Source of the DNA: Microscilla marina ATCC 23134
Lineage (GTDB): Bacteria > Bacteroidota > Bacteroidia > Cytophagales > Microscillaceae
DNA: 38,836 nt
Assembly (NCBI RefSeq): GCF_000169175.1
Contig: NZ_AAWS01000070.1
Span: forward strand, 1-38,836
Direction of reading: 5' to 3'
Shown here: in pieces, positions 1-7,644 of the stretch
Layout of the letters: the number at the start of each line of letters is the position of its first letter
Position numbering within the stretch: position 1 is the first letter of the stretch
Notes under the pieces: model-generated
The model's input: the letters and a program-made list of their open reading frames with translations, nothing else
The model's database searches: none
What the model was told of the DNA's origin: nothing
Translations under genes and position numbers: made by a program

Positions 1-357
1 TCGTCGTCGCGCAAGCTTACCCGCGAAAACCGCCACTCCTTTGGGCTCGGCTGTGAACACGGGCGGGCCCCAACGCGCGGTTAGAAAGCTTCGGGTTGTG
101 GTCATGAAAGTGTTTTTGCCTGGTCGTCTCCCCGCTGGCTTACGCGCAGTGTTTGCGCCGCTTCACTTAGTCGTGCCTCCTGCGTTCATCTGCGCGCTCA
201 CTTTCCCAAACGCCCTGGGTAATTTTATTTTCTTCTGAAGATTATAAGTTGTATTTTTGGCTGCGCCCGTGGTTTTTGCGGGGCGACGTTCTTTGTTTTT
301 ATCGTGCATGAATGAATGCGGATTTTGACATTAGTTAGGAAATGAGAATGTACGTAA
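1..357. other. GC-rich gene-free stretch upstream of Rhs tip
   Basis: The first ~220 bases are about 60% G+C by my count, far above the ~30-45% of most of the window, and then the composition drops sharply after about 225. No convincing gene is present: the open frames here have no recognisable family and look like by-products of the high GC content. The region ends in an in-frame stop (355-357) directly before the Rhs-homologous frame. It may be a rearrangement scar or part of a repeat that extends beyond the window. Confidence 0.5.
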
Positions 358-423
358 CTATTTGATCTTAGGCTATTTAGGTGCGCAGAACTTAAAGACC
401 ACCTCACTAACGTCAGAAGTGTA

Positions 424-2067
424 GTGACGGATCAAAAACGTTATTTGGAGGACGGAGGAAGCTTTTTGGAGTACGCCAATGTTCGGACGTTTAAGAACTA
501 CTATCCGTTTGGGATGGAGCAGCCCGGCGACGAGATTGACCCGATGTTGATTCCGGTGGACTTGCCGGATGGTTGGGGTATTTATGAGATGACTGGATGG
601 ATGGGAAGCATTGGTCTGGAGACCGAACTTAAGGTCAGCCTGGACTACGAACCAGACTCCGCCAAATGGGTGTTTGGAAAGGATTACGCTTCTACACCTT
701 TGAAGACTTACGAGGTGAGCTTTGATGTTGCCCTGGATAGTTTGAGTTCGAGCGACAACGAACTGAAAGTAACGATCAAAGATGCCGCGACTGACCAAAT
801 CATTAAAGAAGAAGTTTACAAAACCGCTGGAAACTTCAAGCTTCGTTACCTTGCCACGGGTGATACTACCAAAATTTTATTTCACCTGAATGATCCGACG
901 CCGAATATCGGAAGTTCGTTGGAGGTTACCGGAATTGCTCTGAATAAGACTGATTTTGGGGACTATAGGTATGGATTTAACGGAAAGGAAAACGACCAGG
1001 AGTGGGGGAAACTGATTCAAGATTATGGTTTCCGTTTGTATAACCCGGCGATTGGAAAGTTTTTGAGTGTGGATCCTTTGGCGTCTGAATTCCCTTGGAA
1101 TAGTACGTATGCTTTTGCAGAGAATAAGCCAATCCACGGAATAGATTTGGAAGGAGCAGAGTTTTACATAAAAATTTACTCACAGCATTGGGGTAATTTA
1201 TATCAAGAAGCTCTTAATACAAAAGATACTGAAATTATCAAGAGTACCTTGGCTAGGATATTATCTCTTAGGGGTGTCAAAATACCCGATGGAGGTATTT
1301 CCTGGATGAAAAGAGATCTAATACGCACAAAGGGGAAAGAGAAATTTCTAGATATACAGGAAGAGTTTGATAAGTGGAAGACTGGTAACATTGCTAGTAT
1401 AAGTGTAACCGAGTTAGCCAAGTCTCGCTATCAAAATACCACTGTTGTAAAGTATCTTAAAAGAAGTAGCCATAATGGTGGGAATATTTGGGATGTTGGA
1501 TATGATGAGACTTTAACTTCTAAAAGGTTAACTCCTGATGCTATACCAACCGAACTACTAAGCCAGTTGGCTGTAAAACCTAGGGGATATGAATCAGTTG
1601 GAGAGTTTTTCTGGGATGTGGTTGATTTAGGTGGAAATAGTTTGCTATTTGTTTTGAATACTACAGCTACAGTTGCAAGTGTTGGTTTAACAGGAGTTTG
1701 GACTGGTACTGCAGCGTTAGTTACTGGTGATGCAGCACAATCCACTGCATACATTATGGTTGGTAAAATGCTAGGTCAATATAGAGACGGTGATCATAAT
1801 AGTTTTATTAGGTCAGCTTTTGAACATGGTGCAAAAGGTTTGGGTAAGAGCGAAAAAACTGGTTACTATACATATCAAGGCTTTAGTTTTGTTTTGGGAG
1901 CCAGTAGAGGAGTTGATGGTGGTCTTAAAGTAATGAGAGGGTTAAAAGCAGGAAAAGGTCTTAAAGATGTGGCGAAACCTTTAGCAGGGGCTAGTACCGT
2001 TACAGTATTAAAGGCTAAACAAGGTTACAAGGTTATAAAGGAGCTCATTGAAGGTAGCAAGAAATAA
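424..2067 (+). CDS. Displaced Rhs C-terminal tip: partial Rhs core plus variable toxin-like domain
   Basis: This is the C-terminal end of an Rhs/YD-repeat polymorphic toxin, not a complete one (full Rhs proteins exceed 1000 residues). The given start is a GTG, but recognisable Rhs core (AELKDHLTNVRSVV) is already encoded in frame upstream, from about 385, in a frame open from 358, so the gene looks 5'-truncated or is an orphan tip. Residues ~25-31 read YYPFGM. A beta-rich insert of about 150 residues follows. The hallmark YRYGFNGKE (~182), FRLYNPAIGKFLSVDP and GIDLEGAE (~241) close the core. After that comes ~300 residues of variable domain with a Gly/Ala-rich hydrophobic stretch at ~400-448, which could insert in a membrane. 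GC falls from ~50% in the core to ~35-40% in the tip, as is usual for exchangeable toxin tips. The toxic activity is not recognised. Confidence 0.85.
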   Translation: MTDQKRYLEDGGSFLEYANVRTFKNYYPFGMEQPGDEIDPMLIPVDLPDGWGIYEMTGWMGSIGLETELKVSLDYEPDSAKWVFGKDYASTPLKTYEVSFDVALDSLSSSDNELKVTIKDAATDQIIKEEVYKTAGNFKLRYLATGDTTKILFHLNDPTPNIGSSLEVTGIALNKTDFGDYRYGFNGKENDQEWGKLIQDYGFRLYNPAIGKFLSVDPLASEFPWNSTYAFAENKPIHGIDLEGAEFYIKIYSQHWGNLYQEALNTKDTEIIKSTLARILSLRGVKIPDGGISWMKRDLIRTKGKEKFLDIQEEFDKWKTGNIASISVTELAKSRYQNTTVVKYLKRSSHNGGNIWDVGYDETLTSKRLTPDAIPTELLSQLAVKPRGYESVGEFFWDVVDLGGNSLLFVLNTTATVASVGLTGVWTGTAALVTGDAAQSTAYIMVGKMLGQYRDGDHNSFIRSAFEHGAKGLGKSEKTGYYTYQGFSFVLGASRGVDGGLKVMRGLKAGKGLKDVAKPLAGASTVTVLKAKQGYKVIKELIEGSKK

Positions 2068-2075
2068 TAAGTAAT

Positions 2076-2501
2076 ATGAAAGGTTTTAAGATTAGTAACT
2101 GGAGATTCTTTTGGATACCTATCCTACTTCTTATCATTGGGGTTTTTTTATTTATTCTATTTGGAATATTTACAATCGATACTGCTTTTTATGTTAGTGT
2201 ATTTTTTCTCTTAATAATTTATGTTTTTAGCACTGCTGGTTATCTTACAATAATTATTGGTAGGAATGCTATCAAACTATTAAATCCACTAGTATTTTGG
2301 AAGTATGATATAACGATTTCATATAAAAAAATCCAAGAGGTCGAAATAACGGAATCATCATTAGTAAATAATTTGAAGGTGACATTGGTTTTACATAATG
2401 GAAGGTTTAAAGTTTTTGAGATGTCTCCAAAGTTTAGAGCTGATTTTGAAGAGATAATAAAACTTAATAAGGTAAAGTTAAGCGCCAATTATATATCTTG
2501 A
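2076..2501 (+). CDS. Candidate immunity protein: two membrane helices plus PH-like domain
   Basis: A 141-residue protein beginning 8 bases after the Rhs tip stop codon. Two strongly hydrophobic helices (~9-32 and ~37-62) are followed by a soluble domain of alternating short strands ending in a helix (ITISYKKIQEVEITES to FRADFEEIIKLN), which resembles the bacterial PH-like domain. Position directly behind an Rhs tip is the standard place for the cognate immunity gene, so that role is inferred from context. Its GC (~30%) is much lower than that of the Rhs core, consistent with the pair having been acquired together. If correct, an inner-membrane immunity protein suggests that the toxin acts on or at the membrane. 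The family is not recognised with certainty. Confidence 0.7.
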   Translation: MKGFKISNWRFFWIPILLLIIGVFLFILFGIFTIDTAFYVSVFFLLIIYVFSTAGYLTIIIGRNAIKLLNPLVFWKYDITISYKKIQEVEITESSLVNNLKVTLVLHNGRFKVFEMSPKFRADFEEIIKLNKVKLSANYIS

Positions 2502-2570
2502 CTTGTAGTGATTTAAGTACTTTTAAGCCTTTTGAAATAAACTAGAAAAGTTAAATAACACACCAAAACC

Positions 2571-2608
2571 AAAGCCTGATTCATTCATTTGAATCAGGCT
2601 TTTTTATT
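2571..2608 (+). terminator. Rho-independent terminator after Rhs tip/immunity pair
   Basis: A perfect 13-bp stem (AAAGCCTGATTCA at 2571-2583 with its complement at 2590-2602), 6-base loop and a T-run. It lies 70 bases after the immunity gene and closes the toxin-immunity unit. Confidence 0.9.
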
Positions 2609-3075
2609 TCTTATGAACTGAAAAAGAGGAGGTTATGAGTTGTAGAAGTTGATTTTTGTGTGTATTTTTGTAGCCTTGATGTACTTTGGATGGTCATCAA
2701 TAAAAAAGTAAACAAAACAAACCCTGTACTAATTTTTAGTATAGATTTTTTTTAATTACTAAAAAGCGTTTCGCCATATATTTGCCCATTAGTTGTATTT
2801 ACAGACAAAATTACTCTCGTGGAAAGGGTATCAGGTGCAGTTCATTTTGTATAGAATGTTATAAAGTTACACTTGACAAAACAAATGCTTGCTATATAAC
2901 GTGAGATAGTGTACCAACTTTAATTGAAAAAGAGAGTAAATTTATTGTTCTGAAAAAATGAAATATACTGAGTAAATGTTTGGTATTAGACCTTTTTTTA
3001 GGTGAAAACAGTATATTTAGTGTGATAAATCTACTCTCTATAAGTATTTGTTGTAGTGCATTTGTATCAGGTATT
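2609..3075. repeat. Gene-free AT-rich stretch with nested inverted repeats
   Basis: No gene is visible. At 2931-2945 and 3025-3039 there is a 14/15 inverted repeat (AGAGAGTAAATTTAT), with a second perfect 10-bp inverted repeat nested inside it (AAATATACTG at 2961-2970 and CAGTATATTT at 3009-3018). Together they could fold a ~109-base hairpin-like structure or mark a decayed small mobile element. Confidence 0.5.
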
Positions 3076-3107
3076 ATTGCTTTTTAGATATATAATATCT
3101 ATGTTTG
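3076..3107 (+). promoter_or_regulatory. Candidate Bacteroidota-type promoter of glutathione peroxidase gene
   Basis: TTG (3077-3079), a 20-base spacer and TATGTTTG (3100-3107) match the Bacteroidota -33/-7 pattern (TTG...TAnnTTTG). The predicted leader is about 80 bases and contains a further dyad: GTAGCA (3125-3130) and TAACC (3138-3142) pair with GGTTATGCTAC (3146-3156), leaving a 7-base bulge. Confidence 0.5.
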
Positions 3108-3195
3108 AAATACGAAATATTGAGGTAGCACTTCAATTAACCTAAGGTTATGCTACAATAAATACGCTGTTTTGTTTAACAAAAGCTGATTTAAA

Positions 3196-3816
3196 ATGAG
3201 ATTACTTACTGCTACTGCATTGTTGATATTGTCGTGGTTTACTTTTAGTTCTTACGACGATAAACAAGCAATGAAAAAAACAAAGGCTAGTAATAATACA
3301 AAGGAAAAACAACCAATAATTCAAGGAAGTATGACAGAAGCTAACATTGAAAGCTCGTTTTACAACTTCAAAATAAAAGCCCTAGATGGTAAAACATCCA
3401 TAGACTTCTCTAAATATAAAGGCAAAAAAATACTTATTGTAAATGTTGCATCCGAATGCGGCTTCACTCCACAATACAAACCCTTACAAGAACTTCACGA
3501 AAAACACGGCGACAAACTGGTAGTTTTGGGCTTTCCCGCAAACAATTTTGGTGCACAGGAACCCGGTAGTAATGAGCAGATTGCTAAATTTTGCCAAAAA
3601 AACTATGGAGTTTCTTTTCAAATGTTTACCAAAATATCTGTAAAAGGCAGCGATCAACACCCATTGTATCAGTGGTTGCAAAAAGAGTCGGGTAAAACAC
3701 CCAATTGGAACTTTTGCAAATACCTGGTAGATGAAAAAGGGAAAGTGATAAAGTTTTACCCATCATCGGTTGATCCTATGGGCAAAGAGTTGTTGGGAGC
3801 AATTGAAGCCAAATAA
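3196..3816 (+). CDS. Glutathione peroxidase family thiol peroxidase, exported
   Basis: Reduces hydrogen peroxide or organic hydroperoxides through an active-site cysteine. The family signatures are clear: NVASECGFTPQY with peroxidatic Cys88, GFPANNFGAQEPG with the catalytic Gln at ~120, and WNFCKYLVD with the conserved Trp-Asn. A second cysteine at ~133 (IAKFC) sits where yeast Gpx3 carries its resolving cysteine, so recycling by a thioredoxin-like partner is likelier than by glutathione; that is inferred from family knowledge. The protein (206 residues) is ~45 residues longer than the bare GPx fold because of an N-terminal hydrophobic segment (LLTATALLILSWFTF) and a Lys-rich linker, which suggests export or anchoring to the cell envelope. 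It has its own promoter candidate and terminator, so it is probably monocistronic. Confidence 0.93.
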   Translation: MRLLTATALLILSWFTFSSYDDKQAMKKTKASNNTKEKQPIIQGSMTEANIESSFYNFKIKALDGKTSIDFSKYKGKKILIVNVASECGFTPQYKPLQELHEKHGDKLVVLGFPANNFGAQEPGSNEQIAKFCQKNYGVSFQMFTKISVKGSDQHPLYQWLQKESGKTPNWNFCKYLVDEKGKVIKFYPSSVDPMGKELLGAIEAK

Positions 3817-3851
3817 CCCGATTGATAACAAAAAACAGCATAAAATACGAC

Positions 3852-3900
3852 AATGCCAACAGATTGCTTTTTGAAGCCATCTGATTGGCATTTTTACTTT
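3852..3900 (+). terminator. Terminator after glutathione peroxidase gene
   Basis: A 13-bp stem with a one-base bulge (AATGCCAACAGAT at 3852-3864 against 3879-3892) followed by a T-run. The hairpin overlaps the earliest possible ATG of the next gene (3853), which is why a later start at 3910 is preferred for menA. Confidence 0.75.
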
Positions 3901-3909
3901 ATATACAAA

Positions 3910-4800
3910 ATGATAAAGCACTGGATTTCAGCATTTCGCCTGCGCACCTTGCCTTTGGCGCTGGCAAGCATAGGTATGGGGAGTTTTTTGGCAGGAGCCT
4001 ATCAGCTTTTTAGCCTTAAAATATTTTTGCTGGCAGCATTTACTACCATTTTTTTGCAAATACTCTCTAACCTTGCCAACGACTACGGAGATAGTATTCA
4101 TGGAGCAGACAGTGTTGACCGTGAAGGCCCCAAAAGAGCCGTACAATCGGGCAAAATATCGCGACAAGCAATGTTTAGGGCAATGGTTGTGTTGGGTATT
4201 TTATCTCTTGTATGTGGGGTATGGTTGTTATACGTTGCCATCAATTCTATGCAAACCTTTTTATTTTTTTTGGGTTTAGGAGTCTTGTCTATCATTGCTG
4301 CGGTAACCTATACCGCAGGCAAAAAGCCTTATGGTTATGCGGGTTTAGGCGATATCTCAGTCATTATATTTTTTGGTTGGGTGGCAGTGTTAGGCACGTT
4401 TTATTTACACGCCCAACAGTTTCAATGGCAACTTTTGTTGCCTGCCACCAGTTGTGGTCTTTTTGCTACTGCCGTGTTAAACGTAAACAACATCAGAGAC
4501 ATTGAATCGGATAAAAAAGCCGGTAAAAAATCTATTCCAGTGCGTATTGGCAGGCAAAAAGCCGTGGTTTATCATTGGGGTTTGCTTATTACTGGAGTAG
4601 GGTGCTCGCTGGCGTATGTGTTGATGTACTACCAAAGTGCTTACCAGCTTATATTTCTTATCATATTGCCCCTTTTGTTTATCAACGCCAAGGCCGTATA
4701 TCAAAAAAAAGAAGCTGCCCAATTAGACCCATATCTCAAACAAATGGCACTCACTACCCTTATTTTTGTACTTACCTTTGGCATAGGCCAATTGCTCTAA
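3910..4800 (+). CDS. menA: 1,4-dihydroxy-2-naphthoate polyprenyltransferase (MenA)
   Basis: An integral membrane UbiA-superfamily prenyltransferase that attaches the polyprenyl tail to 1,4-dihydroxy-2-naphthoate, giving demethylmenaquinone. Both Mg-binding aspartate-rich motifs are present: NDYGDSIHGAD early, and NNIRDIESDKKAGKKSIPVR after the middle of the protein, the second being typical of MenA. About eight hydrophobic helices are visible, and the length (296 residues) is normal. The ATG at 3910 (MIKHWISAFRLRTLPLALAS) is chosen because the frame upstream runs through the preceding gene's terminator and its residues do not look like part of the family. Neighbouring genes are unrelated, so the other menaquinone genes must lie elsewhere. 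Confidence 0.92.
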   Translation: MIKHWISAFRLRTLPLALASIGMGSFLAGAYQLFSLKIFLLAAFTTIFLQILSNLANDYGDSIHGADSVDREGPKRAVQSGKISRQAMFRAMVVLGILSLVCGVWLLYVAINSMQTFLFFLGLGVLSIIAAVTYTAGKKPYGYAGLGDISVIIFFGWVAVLGTFYLHAQQFQWQLLLPATSCGLFATAVLNVNNIRDIESDKKAGKKSIPVRIGRQKAVVYHWGLLITGVGCSLAYVLMYYQSAYQLIFLIILPLLFINAKAVYQKKEAAQLDPYLKQMALTTLIFVLTFGIGQLL

Positions 4801-4878
4801 AAACTATGATTTTTTTAGCAATAATCCATAATAAAACACCACGAATCAGTCAACTCAATTAATTCATTATGAGTAGGT

Positions 4879-4920
4879 TAGCCCTGATTTTGGCTAATAA
4901 CTCAGGGCTTGTTATTACTT
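4879..4920 (+). terminator. Probable terminator after menA
   Basis: AGCCCTGA (4880-4887) pairs with TCAGGGCT (4902-4909), with a 14-base loop followed by a T-rich stretch. It is moderate in strength and correctly placed behind menA. Confidence 0.6.
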
Positions 4921-5019
4921 ACCTGATAAAAATCATACATACGTATTCATATTTTTAATACCTTTACCAATAAAAATTATTTGTAAATCAAAATTACATT
5001 ACCAAAATAAGTAAAGCTC

Positions 5020-5859
5020 ATGAAGAAAATACTTGTGCCAACCGATTTCTCCGAGCAGGCAAAAAACGCTTTATTAGTAGCTAACCAAATAGCGCATAAG
5101 TCTGGTTGTGAAATTATTTTAATGACTGTAATTGACCCTCCAAAGTCTTTCCAACCCACCATTGGTCAGAACGATGACGAAAACATAGAGCAAAAATATG
5201 TACAATACCTTATTGAGAATGCCGAAGGTAGAATGCGTAAATTGGTAAGTGATATTGAATTTGCAAATACTGACCGTCGTACCAAAGTAGTATTGGGCAA
5301 CATTTACAAATGCATTAGCGAAACTGTAGTAAAAGAACAGATTGACCTGGTAGTGATGGGAACTCAGGGAGCTAGTGGTTTAGATGAGATATTGATTGGT
5401 TCAAACACTGAAAAAATTGTACGTACCGCTACTTGTCCAGTGCTTACTGTGCGTAGCCACTCTGATAGGTTTCAGGGCAACAACATTGTGTTTGCTACTA
5501 GTCTTAAGGAAGAACAACTTCTTTCTATTAACAAGTTGCAGGCATTTCAAAAAGTATTTGACGCCCATATTCACTTGTTGTACGTGATTACTCCTTCGGT
5601 ATTTGCTACTACCCGCGAGATTGAGGCATTGAAAAACAACTTTGTAGAAAAAGCCCAACTTAAAAATTATACTTTCCACACCTATTCTGAAGCCAACGAA
5701 GAGTCGGGCATCTTACACTTTGCCGAAGACTTTGGAGCAGATATGATAGCGGTTGCTACTCATCAGCGGAAGGGGTGGAGACACTTTTTCTCTGGTAGTA
5801 TTGCCGAAAATATTGTAAACCACGCCAAACAACCTGTATTGGCTTTTAGTATCAAATAG
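5020..5859 (+). CDS. Tandem universal stress protein (UspA family)
   Basis: A cytoplasmic stress-associated protein of 279 residues made of two Usp domains. Domain 1 (~1-145) begins MKKILVPTDFSEQAKNALL and ends with the nucleotide-binding signature G-x2-G-x9-GS (GTQGASGLDEILIGSNTEKI), followed by CPVLTV, so ATP binding is likely. Domain 2 (~150-279) ends GSIAENIVNHAKQPVLAFSI and has a less perfect binding motif (ATHQRKGWRHFFSGS). Tandem Usp proteins of this kind are very common in Bacteroidota. It is a single gene, convergent with the permease downstream and sharing its terminator. The precise role is unknown. Confidence 0.93.
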   Translation: MKKILVPTDFSEQAKNALLVANQIAHKSGCEIILMTVIDPPKSFQPTIGQNDDENIEQKYVQYLIENAEGRMRKLVSDIEFANTDRRTKVVLGNIYKCISETVVKEQIDLVVMGTQGASGLDEILIGSNTEKIVRTATCPVLTVRSHSDRFQGNNIVFATSLKEEQLLSINKLQAFQKVFDAHIHLLYVITPSVFATTREIEALKNNFVEKAQLKNYTFHTYSEANEESGILHFAEDFGADMIAVATHQRKGWRHFFSGSIAENIVNHAKQPVLAFSIK

Positions 5860-5954
5860 ATAAATCAGTAACGAGTAGCTTTTGCATAAACTATAAGCAC
5901 GATTAAGTTACTCATAATAAGTGAATTGCAATTATTTGTTGCCACTAAAAGTTT

Positions 5955-5997
5955 AAAACTAAAAAAGCCACCCTTTGAGGATGGCTTTTTTAGTTTT
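5955..5997. terminator. Bidirectional terminator between uspA-like gene and permease
   Basis: A 16-bp stem (AAAACTAAAAAAGCCA at 5955-5970 with its complement at 5982-5997) flanked by A-run and T-run, so it can stop transcription from both converging genes. Confidence 0.9.
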
Positions 5998-6018
5998 ATG
6001 TAGTAATGTTTGAGTATT

Positions 6019-7521
6019 TTATTCAAATATACGGGCAGGGCGGTTGTCTTCTTCCTTGTTCTGACGATTGCTCTTATCTATAAAATAAATGATAAGTCCC
6101 AACGCCACCGTAGCCAGTGCTATGAGCGATCCCTGGGTTCTTTGGGTTAATAAGTAGTACATGGTCCAACCAGTGGCCATCAAAAATATAAAAGGAGTAA
6201 CAGGATACCCCCAGGTGCTATAAGTAGGAGCTACAATGCCTTGTTTTTCTATGAGTTCTGTTTCTAATACACGCTGGTCTTCATTACTTAAGTTGTTGTC
6301 TTGAAGCAACGCTTTGATCTGACTAATTCTGGCGCGTATTTTACCACGGCGCGAACGCATAACAAATATGCCCAATACAGTAGAAAAAGTGAAAATATCG
6401 AGCGTAAAGGCGATATAAAATAATACTGTATTAAACGAAGCGGTAAGAATAAGAATGAGCGAAATGGTAGACTGCAATGAAATGGCCAATACAGGAATGC
6501 CTTTTTTGTTTCTTATGGCTAGTTTTTTTAGCAATGGCAAATCTTCGCCCATTACCTGAGTTACTCTAGGTCCGGCAAATATCATGGCGCTGATAGAAGA
6601 AATAAGTAATAAGGCAATCATCAAACCCATTGTTTTGCCTATGGCAGTACCAAATATTTTATCTGCCGACAAATAACCTACTTCTAGTGGTGTATTGAAA
6701 TCAGCCATTTGTTTGGCAGCCAGTTCGCCTACTGGCACAGTGTATAAGAAGATATAGTTAAGCAATATATAAGCTACTGTTACTGCAAGGGTACCCAAAA
6801 GCAACGAACGAGGAACGTTTCGTTTGGGGTTTACAATTTCGTTAGACAAATAAGCCGAGGCGTTCCATCCAGAGTAAGAAAACGATACAAAGGCAAGGTT
6901 AATGGCAAAGGCAGAACCAAAAATCATTGTCCAGTCGCCTTCTTTAGGGATAATACTAATTTTTTCGGGGGAGGGGGTGATGAAAAAACCACCAAAAATA
7001 AATCCTACAATCAAAATTACTTTGACTACAGTAGACACCCGTTGAAACAAACTCCCGGTTTTGACATCGTAAGAGTGGACTGCTGTAATGAGTAAGAGCA
7101 CCCCAATGGCCACTACAGTACCATTGACCCCTGGAAGCACGCTTTCTACGTATTTGCCCAGTGCCATACAGGCAAGTGCTACTGGAGCCGAAAATCCTAC
7201 TGTAGCCGATACCCAACCAGATAAAAAACCAAAGGAGGGGTGATATATTTTAGATAAGTAGTTGTATTCGCCACCAGAGCGGGGAAACATAGCGGCAAGT
7301 TCGCCATAGCTTAAGGCTCCACACAAGGCTACAATACCGCCTACCAACCACAGCATTAATATAGGAAAGTAAGGCGCAAACTCAGCACCTTTTGCGGTGG
7401 CAAATTTAAATCCGGCTGCTTGAAAACCAATACTGGTAAAAACTCCGGCACCTACCATATTGGCCACTACAATGGCCATGGCAGTATAAAAACTTACTGA
7501 TCTTATCTGATTTTTCGACAT
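6019..7521 (-). CDS. APC superfamily amino acid permease
   Basis: A 500-residue inner membrane transporter of the amino acid-polyamine-organocation superfamily. The N-terminus carries the broken first helix signature (AMAIVVANMVGAGVFTSIGF), then LSYGELAAMFPRSGGEYNYL, another family hallmark. I can follow about 12 hydrophobic helices, with a charged cytoplasmic loop at ~395-430 and a charged C-terminal tail (DKSNRQNKEEDN). The substrate cannot be read from sequence; amino acid uptake or exchange is the family expectation. It is transcribed alone, away from the M23 gene's terminator. Confidence 0.9.
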   Translation of the reverse strand: MSKNQIRSVSFYTAMAIVVANMVGAGVFTSIGFQAAGFKFATAKGAEFAPYFPILMLWLVGGIVALCGALSYGELAAMFPRSGGEYNYLSKIYHPSFGFLSGWVSATVGFSAPVALACMALGKYVESVLPGVNGTVVAIGVLLLITAVHSYDVKTGSLFQRVSTVVKVILIVGFIFGGFFITPSPEKISIIPKEGDWTMIFGSAFAINLAFVSFSYSGWNASAYLSNEIVNPKRNVPRSLLLGTLAVTVAYILLNYIFLYTVPVGELAAKQMADFNTPLEVGYLSADKIFGTAIGKTMGLMIALLLISSISAMIFAGPRVTQVMGEDLPLLKKLAIRNKKGIPVLAISLQSTISLILILTASFNTVLFYIAFTLDIFTFSTVLGIFVMRSRRGKIRARISQIKALLQDNNLSNEDQRVLETELIEKQGIVAPTYSTWGYPVTPFIFLMATGWTMYYLLTQRTQGSLIALATVALGLIIYFIDKSNRQNKEEDNRPARIFE

Positions 7522-7561
7522 AAGATGCTTCTGAAAAGTAGTTTCGATAAATTACAAAAAA

Positions 7562-7586
7562 AAGTAAGCGAAAAACTCGCTTACTT
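7562..7586 (-). terminator. Terminator after M23 peptidase gene
   Basis: A perfect 10-bp stem (AAGTAAGCGA at 7562-7571, complement at 7577-7586), 5-base loop, and on the minus strand an immediately following run of T residues. Confidence 0.88.
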
Positions 7587-7644
7587 AAGTATTAGAATAA
7601 AAAATAGTTTCGCGTCGTGAATTTCTAAAAACTTTGTGTAAAAC

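Noticed and set aside
40-110. Possible integron attC-like site (CCAACGCGCGGTTAG)
   Set aside because: Only a short core-like string is present. I could not pair full R'/R'' and L'/L'' boxes, and no integrase or cassette array is seen.
41-238. Open frame of 65 codons in the GC-rich island
   Set aside because: No recognisable family, odd Arg/Pro/Leu-rich composition expected from high GC, and no promoter or neighbour support.
373-798. Minus-strand frame opposite the Rhs core
   Set aside because: It is antisense to clear Rhs coding sequence and shows no family features.
3853-3909. Longer menA start at 3853
   Set aside because: The added 19 residues overlap the terminator of the preceding gene and do not resemble a MenA N-terminus.
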